From Desulfosporosinus nitroreducens (GTDB taxonomy: Bacteria; Bacillota; Desulfitobacteriia; Desulfitobacteriales; Desulfitobacteriaceae): a DNA stretch of 64,000 bases. The translations under genes and the position numbers were made by a program. Below, piece after piece: positions 59,507 through 64,000 of this stretch. Where the stretch lies: contig NZ_JAMHFY010000020.1 in assembly GCF_023897015.1 (NCBI RefSeq), positions 33,749 to 97,748 of the forward strand, in the 5' to 3' direction. Under the pieces are notes generated by a model that saw only the letters and a program-made list of their open reading frames with translations, was not told the DNA's origin and searched no databases. The first letter of the stretch is position 1, and each line of letters begins with the position of its first letter.

Positions 59507-61204
59507 ATGCCATCTGCAACCAACCCTGTGATCATCCAAAGCGATCGATCGGTTCTGTTGGAAGTACATAATCCTCTATATGAGGAAGCTCGCGATACAT
59601 TAGCCATCTTTGCAGAATTGGAAAAAAGCCCGGAATATATCCATACTTACCGGATTACTCCGTTATCGTTATGGAACGCAGCCTCTAGCGGGGTTTCTGT
59701 TGCTGATGTATTAAATGGTCTGGAGCGCTACAGTAAATTCCCTCTGCCTGACTCGGTACGTACAGAAATTCAGCAGCTTATGGGTCGCTACGGCTTAGTA
59801 AAACTTGTTCGAGAGGATAATAAGCTATTTCTGACTGCGGAGGACCCTTTGATCATCTTGGAAATCGTCCGTCATAAAGAGGTCAAGCCCTTGCTTGGGG
59901 ACGATGACAGGAATGACGATTCCCTAAGTTCCTCTACCCGTGCAGAGATCAACCCAGAAGCACGTGGGCAATTGAAACAACTCCTGATGAAGCTGTTTTA
60001 TCCAGTCGAAGACTTAGCGGGTTATATGGCAGGTACCCCTTTGCCGATCGCCTGGCGTACCGACAATTCTGAGAGTGAACCGTTTGCCCTGCGGTCATAC
60101 CAGCAAGAAGCCGTCGCAACCTTTCATCAGCAAGGTTCGGTTCATGGTGGAAGTGGAGTTTTAGTGTTGCCATGCGGTGCGGGTAAGACTGTGATCGGCA
60201 TGGGTGTGATGATGGAATTGCAGTGTGAGACTCTAATCTTGACGACAAATACGAGTGCAGTCAAGCAATGGCTGCGCGAATTGACGGATAAAACCACCCT
60301 GGATATTTCGCAAATAGGGGAATATACAGGTGGGAAAAAAGAGATCTGCCCGGTCACTGTAGCTACATACCAAATTCTTACCCATCGCTCTCGTGTTGAC
60401 GGGAACTTTCGTCACTTTCATGTATTTAATAAAAAGAACTGGGGACTGATTATCTATGATGAGGTGCATCTGTTACCTGCACCAGTCTTTCGTGCCACAG
60501 CCGATCTGCAGGCCAAGCGACGCCTAGGTTTGACAGCAACCTTAGTGCGGGAAGATGGCAAGGAGGATGAAGTTTTTACTTTGATAGGTCCGAAGAAAAT
60601 GGATGTCCCCTGGAAGATCTTGGAATCACAAGGGTGGATTGCAACGGCTGAGTGCATGGAGTGGAGAATCCCAATGAGTAAAGCTCGCCGGATGGACTAT
60701 GCTTTAGCAGAGGAAAAAGAGAAATTCCGGTTGGCGGCGGAGAATCCTCTCAAGTCGGACAAGGTGTCTGAGTTGATAGAGCGACATCGTGATGATTTAG
60801 TGTTGGTGATTGGACAGTATGTCCGGCAGTTGGAAATGCTGGCCCGTGAGCTGGATGCACCCTTAATTACGGGTAAAACTCCGCAACGAGAACGTGACCG
60901 TCTCTATGAAGAATTTCGAAGCGGCCGCTTGCGTCATTTAGTGGTATCTAAAGTGGCCAATTTTGCCATCGATTTACCGGATGCCAATGTAGCCATTCAG
61001 GTCTCTGGTACCTTTGGATCCCGGCAGGAAGAGGCGCAAAGGTTAGGCCGAATATTGCGGCCTAAGCAAGGAGAGAGCAAAGCTTATTTCTACAGCTTGG
61101 TTTCAAAGGATACCAAAGAACAGGAATTTGCTATGCACCGTCAGCTTTTTCTCACCGAACAAGGGTATGCATACAAGATCATGATTGAAGAAGATCTTGA
61201 ATGA
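59507..61204 (+). CDS. XPB/Ssl2-type DNA helicase
   Basis: This 565-residue superfamily 2 helicase is of the XPB group. An N-terminal helicase-associated region (about 1-190, ending LPIAWRTDNS) leads to the Q-type motif FALRSYQQEAV, Walker A LPCGAGKT (Cys223 to Thr228), motif II DEVH from Asp318, motif III GLTATLVREDGKEDE, and the C-terminal RecA lobe with VVSKVANFAIDLPDA and GSRQEEAQRLGRILRPK. The RED motif equivalent of XPB reads REDG. It is coupled with the next gene (15-base gap). Bacterial XPB helicases occur in Actinobacteria and some Firmicutes and are presumed to work in repair or transcription. Confidence 0.93.
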   Translation: MPSATNPVIIQSDRSVLLEVHNPLYEEARDTLAIFAELEKSPEYIHTYRITPLSLWNAASSGVSVADVLNGLERYSKFPLPDSVRTEIQQLMGRYGLVKLVREDNKLFLTAEDPLIILEIVRHKEVKPLLGDDDRNDDSLSSSTRAEINPEARGQLKQLLMKLFYPVEDLAGYMAGTPLPIAWRTDNSESEPFALRSYQQEAVATFHQQGSVHGGSGVLVLPCGAGKTVIGMGVMMELQCETLILTTNTSAVKQWLRELTDKTTLDISQIGEYTGGKKEICPVTVATYQILTHRSRVDGNFRHFHVFNKKNWGLIIYDEVHLLPAPVFRATADLQAKRRLGLTATLVREDGKEDEVFTLIGPKKMDVPWKILESQGWIATAECMEWRIPMSKARRMDYALAEEKEKFRLAAENPLKSDKVSELIERHRDDLVLVIGQYVRQLEMLARELDAPLITGKTPQRERDRLYEEFRSGRLRHLVVSKVANFAIDLPDANVAIQVSGTFGSRQEEAQRLGRILRPKQGESKAYFYSLVSKDTKEQEFAMHRQLFLTEQGYAYKIMIEEDLE

Positions 61205-61218
61205 GGAGGATTTGAACC

Positions 61219-62913
61219 ATGTCTAAAACTCCCAAATGGCGGCCAGTTTTTGGGGAAAAATTGCCTCCTGGTTTTAAGCCGCCTACTCATGAAGCGGGTC
61301 AGCCTTCAGTAAACAATTCTTCTAAGAACGCGGTTTCGAGCAGGCCCTTGGAGCCGAGCAATAAACAGAACCCTAAAACAAGCATCAAATCAGTGCCTAA
61401 ACCTAATGCAGTTCCTCAAAAGAAGCTTAAGCCAGAGTCTTGGCCCGACTATCTTGCCAAGATGGACCCGCTGGAGCGAATTCTACTTGCCTTCACGGTC
61501 TATAGACAACCTAAGGACGTGAGTATTGACCAGTTCTATAGTTATAACTATGATAGCTTTCGTTATTTAGACAGGGATCTTTTGGGTCCTGATTATCCTG
61601 AAGCGATTAGGATAATCAGCAAATGGAAGAAAGTCGGTCTCATGGTTGAAGGACGTTATTCGAATTTGCTTTCTCTTGAAAAAGGGGTAACTGAAGCATT
61701 TTGGCAGTTTATCGATGATCAAGTTTACCCGGAGTTATCTAAGCTCGTGCCGGTGCGATCCTATACTGCCGACCTGTCAGGTACTTTAGATAACATTTTT
61801 AATTTCCTAGTGATGGTTGAGCAAGGCGAAGTTTCGATCACACGTGCTCGTGAGGTCAACAAAAACTCTTTAAAGCGTGTGCTGACTGCTTTGACTGAGC
61901 CTGCCCGGCCTGATAAACTTTTTACTATGGAGAGTTATTTCTTCTGGCTTTTAGGAGTAGTGAATTTTTTTAAATTGATTTCGCCAAAAGGAGATCGGTT
62001 AGCGCTGACTGCATTGGGAAGAGAATTAACAGAGCACATTACAGTGGAAGATTTGCTTTGCCAGATCTTTCCGTCCCACTTGAATACTATTCCTAATAAA
62101 GGATTTTTTCTGATGTTGCCGTTATTGGTGAACTGTACTGAATGGACAAGCTGGACTCAAAAGGCGAGTAAGTTGATTCCAGCCAACTTTTCACGTGCCT
62201 TGTTTCCAAGGGATAGAGTAATTAGCTTGTTGGACCCAATGCGTTTCCTTGGTTTACTGGATTGGGGCGAATATCAGGAAGATATTTTAGTGAGGCTTAC
62301 TCCATTGGGACAGTTTATTATCCCTAAATTATTAAAAAGGCAAAAGGTAGAAGACTATGTTTCTGAGATCAAGTGTCTCATTGATCAGGTCTATCCAACG
62401 AGTGGTCCTGATACGGCATATGTCCAACCGAACTTTGAAATATTACTTCCCCACTCTGTATCTTGGTCGATTCGTTGGCAACTAAGTCAATTCGCCCTGC
62501 TAGTACAGCAGGACCAGATGCTTAAATACCGCTTAGACAAGAATTATCTCATGAACGCTCTGAAACGAGGAGTGCCTGCCTCTAAAGTGCTGACCTTGCT
62601 TGCAAAACTAAGCGCATATCCTTTGCCCGAAAACCTTGTCCTCACTCTCCAACAATGGGTTGAGTCCTTTGGTCAAGTCACCTTCGTTCAACTTAGCCTC
62701 CTGGAATGCACCACACCGGAACAAGCGGCATCTATCGCTTCGGCTCGTAAATACCGGGAGTATGTGCTCGGATTATACAGTCCTACTGTCGTGATTGTTC
62801 GTGAAACAGAAAAACTGCGCAAGCTCTTGGAGAAACAGGGCATCTTTCCTCTGCCAGGTGTTCTGGATGGAAAAGGTGTTGCTGAACGTTTAAGGTCTTC
62901 TGACGAAGTTTGA
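61219..62913 (+). CDS. Helicase-associated protein (XPB partner; Helicase_C_3-like domain)
   Basis: This 564-residue protein has a Pro/Lys-rich, disordered N-terminus (about 1-75), a long helical middle, and a C-terminal domain matching the helicase-associated XPB_Ssl2 domain (YVQPNFEILLP, then LSLLECTTPEQAASIASARK). AGGAGG lies well placed before the ATG. The gene follows the XPB helicase by 15 bases. Actinobacterial XPB genes are often beside a similar helicase-associated gene, so a complex of the two is the natural inference. No catalytic motif of its own was seen. Confidence 0.82.
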   Translation: MSKTPKWRPVFGEKLPPGFKPPTHEAGQPSVNNSSKNAVSSRPLEPSNKQNPKTSIKSVPKPNAVPQKKLKPESWPDYLAKMDPLERILLAFTVYRQPKDVSIDQFYSYNYDSFRYLDRDLLGPDYPEAIRIISKWKKVGLMVEGRYSNLLSLEKGVTEAFWQFIDDQVYPELSKLVPVRSYTADLSGTLDNIFNFLVMVEQGEVSITRAREVNKNSLKRVLTALTEPARPDKLFTMESYFFWLLGVVNFFKLISPKGDRLALTALGRELTEHITVEDLLCQIFPSHLNTIPNKGFFLMLPLLVNCTEWTSWTQKASKLIPANFSRALFPRDRVISLLDPMRFLGLLDWGEYQEDILVRLTPLGQFIIPKLLKRQKVEDYVSEIKCLIDQVYPTSGPDTAYVQPNFEILLPHSVSWSIRWQLSQFALLVQQDQMLKYRLDKNYLMNALKRGVPASKVLTLLAKLSAYPLPENLVLTLQQWVESFGQVTFVQLSLLECTTPEQAASIASARKYREYVLGLYSPTVVIVRETEKLRKLLEKQGIFPLPGVLDGKGVAERLRSSDEV

Positions 62914-62969
62914 GAGTTTGTTTCAAACGCAGAAGCAGTTTTCAGAAGAAAGGTGGCCTCTTTGGTAAG

Positions 62970-63398
62970 ATGGATTTGCATGATTTTCCCGTTCATTTAA
63001 AAATGTCCATTGCATGGGGTGAAATGGACGCCCAAGGTCATATAAATAACATTAACTACTTTAGATACTTTGAAAATGCACGAATTCAGTATTTCCAAGA
63101 AATTGGGCTAATGCAAATGAGAAATATAACGGGTACAGGGACTGTATTGGCTGAGACTACTTGTAAATATCTAAAATCGTTGAGATATCCGGATCAGATA
63201 GTCGTTGGCGCAAGAGTAAAATCGATGAGTCAATCAAGCTTTGTCATGGAGTATCTAATAGTGAGTGAAAAACTCGGAGAAGTGGCTTTTGGGGAAGGCG
63301 TTCTCGTCATGTACAATAATAAGAAATCTGAAACAGAACTAATACCCTTAGTAATTCGGGAGGCAATAAAAAGAATCGAGGATAATCCGGATCTATAA
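62970..63398 (+). CDS. YbgC/FadM-type acyl-CoA thioesterase (4HBT)
   Basis: This 142-residue hotdog-fold thioesterase has the 4HBT active-site stretch WGEMDAQGHINNINYFRYFE, with the Asp of EMDAQGHINN, and a later LAETTCKYLKSLRYPD. The reading frame runs back to 62910 and overlaps the helicase-partner stop, but the family match begins at about the ATG at 62970, which has a distant AAAGGTGG. It may be translated by read-on from the operon. It hydrolyses acyl-CoA thioesters of unknown chain type. Confidence 0.87.
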   Translation: MDLHDFPVHLKMSIAWGEMDAQGHINNINYFRYFENARIQYFQEIGLMQMRNITGTGTVLAETTCKYLKSLRYPDQIVVGARVKSMSQSSFVMEYLIVSEKLGEVAFGEGVLVMYNNKKSETELIPLVIREAIKRIEDNPDL

Positions 63399-63449
63399 AG
63401 GATCTAAAGGCAGTTATCATCTTATGGATAACTGCCTTTAGATCCTTTA
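63396..63449 (+). terminator. Perfect 23-bp stem terminator of the helicase operon
   Basis: The arms 63396-63418 and 63427-63449 are exact complements; the first base of the stem is the stop codon of the thioesterase gene. It is followed by AATATC rather than a U-run; the final TTTA of the stem supplies Us. Confidence 0.75.
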
Positions 63450-63738
63450 ATATCTGTTCCCGAAATAGGCTTTAAAACTAGAGGAGAGCTTCTTGTTATA
63501 AAAGGTGTAATTTGGTAAGAGCGTTAGCTTGATAGTTTAAACTATATTCAAAGAGATGCAGAAGATGAATCTTTTCTTAAACAGAAATCACAAGGGATTA
63601 CGGAAGTTTTTGTGTTAAATCTACGTGTTAAGTCTAAAAGAGGATTTACTTAATTTATAAAAAATCCCAAACATCTTTCCTTCAATTAAGGAAATACTGT
63701 TAAGGTTGCAAGTTGAATTTTAAGGAGGTTTTAAATTA

Positions 63739-63885
63739 ATGAGCAATAAAGATGAATCTGGAAGAGAAGTTTTAGCAGAAAAATTTCCTGAGATGGATCA
63801 GCATTTTCAAGAATTAAAGAAACAATCTTATGAACCAAAAATAGAACGATTAGGGCAAACTAAAAAGGAACAACGAAAGAGTTAG
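63739..63885 (+). CDS. 48-residue hydrophilic small protein
   Basis: AAGGAGG lies ten bases before the ATG, and the frame encodes MSNKDESGREVLAEKFPEMD followed by a charged helical tail ending KKEQRKS. Composition (many Lys, Glu, Gln, no Cys or Trp) suggests an unfolded or helical peptide. No family was recognised. The 290 bases upstream, after the 63449 hairpin, are AT-rich and otherwise empty. Confidence 0.65.
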   Translation: MSNKDESGREVLAEKFPEMDQHFQELKKQSYEPKIERLGQTKKEQRKS

Positions 63886-63935
63886 AAACTGGTTAATACG
63901 AAATAAAAGAGGGTGCTTAAACTATAAACTGGTCC

Positions 63936-64000
63936 CCATGTCAAGGACATTTTGAAAAAGGGGCATTATAAAATCAAGATATTTCATATACACTCCTGAT
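63936..64000 (+). mobile_element. Possible left end of an insertion sequence (cut by the window edge)
   Basis: CTGGTCCCCATGTCAAGGAC, followed by a run of A and AAGGGG, has the look of the terminal sequence that precedes the transposase in IS3-type elements of clostridia. The window ends before any transposase frame can be seen. This is pattern memory only. Confidence 0.25.

Noticed and set aside
1..64000. CRISPR arrays, tRNA, rRNA, riboswitches and complete transposase genes
   Set aside because: Looked for on both strands by eye; no array of spaced repeats, no cloverleaf, no rRNA sequence, no riboswitch core and no transposase frame was found.

Overview
The window looks like chromosome from an anaerobic, sporulating, low-to-mid GC Firmicute of the Desulfosporosinus/Desulfitobacterium (Peptococcaceae) type. 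This is inferred from gene content: a nickel CO dehydrogenase (cooS) with its maturase cooC, pyruvate:ferredoxin oxidoreductase, a NapH-like membrane polyferredoxin, cell-wall-binding (CWB2) repeats, strong AGGAGG-type ribosome binding sites, and a relic of the sporulation gene spo0M. No rRNA, tRNA, CRISPR array, prophage or intact insertion sequence was seen.

Layout. 1-3.4 kb: rsgA GTPase, a DoxX membrane protein behind a perfect palindrome, an Ogt-type alkyltransferase and a small GNAT protein. 3.5-7.4 kb: a CO-oxidation module of a CooA-like sensor, cooS and cooC, punctuated by copies of a small hairpin repeat. 7.4-19.5 kb: a mosaic with a radical SAM/SPASM protein, a DUF1456 protein, a DMT exporter with a methyltransferase, an orphan ABC ATPase, a hydrolase, an orphan solute-binding lipoprotein, a tandem DUF155 pair and a DUF454 protein; GGDEF and pepT relics lie here. 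19.8-24.7 kb: a tight histidine kinase / sigma-54 response regulator / YeiH-type exporter operon. 25.4-28 kb: a giant 18-residue-repeat helical protein. 28-38.4 kb: single metabolic genes mixed with relics (D-lactate dehydrogenase, spo0M, a collapsed tetR-MFP-RND operon). 38.9-43.9 kb: an IclR regulator divergent from a three-subunit molybdenum hydroxylase, with a palindromic operator candidate between them. 44.4-46.8 kb: a fusion of a cyclic-nucleotide-binding domain, a degenerate AAA+ domain and a membrane polyferredoxin. 47-54 kb: a CWB2/lytic transglycosylase, then a VTC-domain / DUF4956 / carbohydrate-binding lipoprotein operon, then an M48 protease. 54-57.7 kb: PFOR. 57.7-59.4 kb: gene relics (LysE, GlcF, MacB). 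59.5-63.9 kb: an XPB-type helicase with its helicase-associated partner, a thioesterase and a 48-residue protein; a possible IS end touches the right edge.

Two themes stand out. First, electron flow at low potential: CO dehydrogenase, PFOR, the molybdenum hydroxylase and the polyferredoxin fusion all handle ferredoxin-level electrons, and each has its own regulatory signal. Second, unusual decay: about ten genes survive only as 5', 3' or internally deleted relics while their neighbours and terminators are intact, so this region is losing accessory functions by small deletions. The most unusual intact genes are the CNMP/AAA+/polyferredoxin fusion and the 18-residue-repeat protein.
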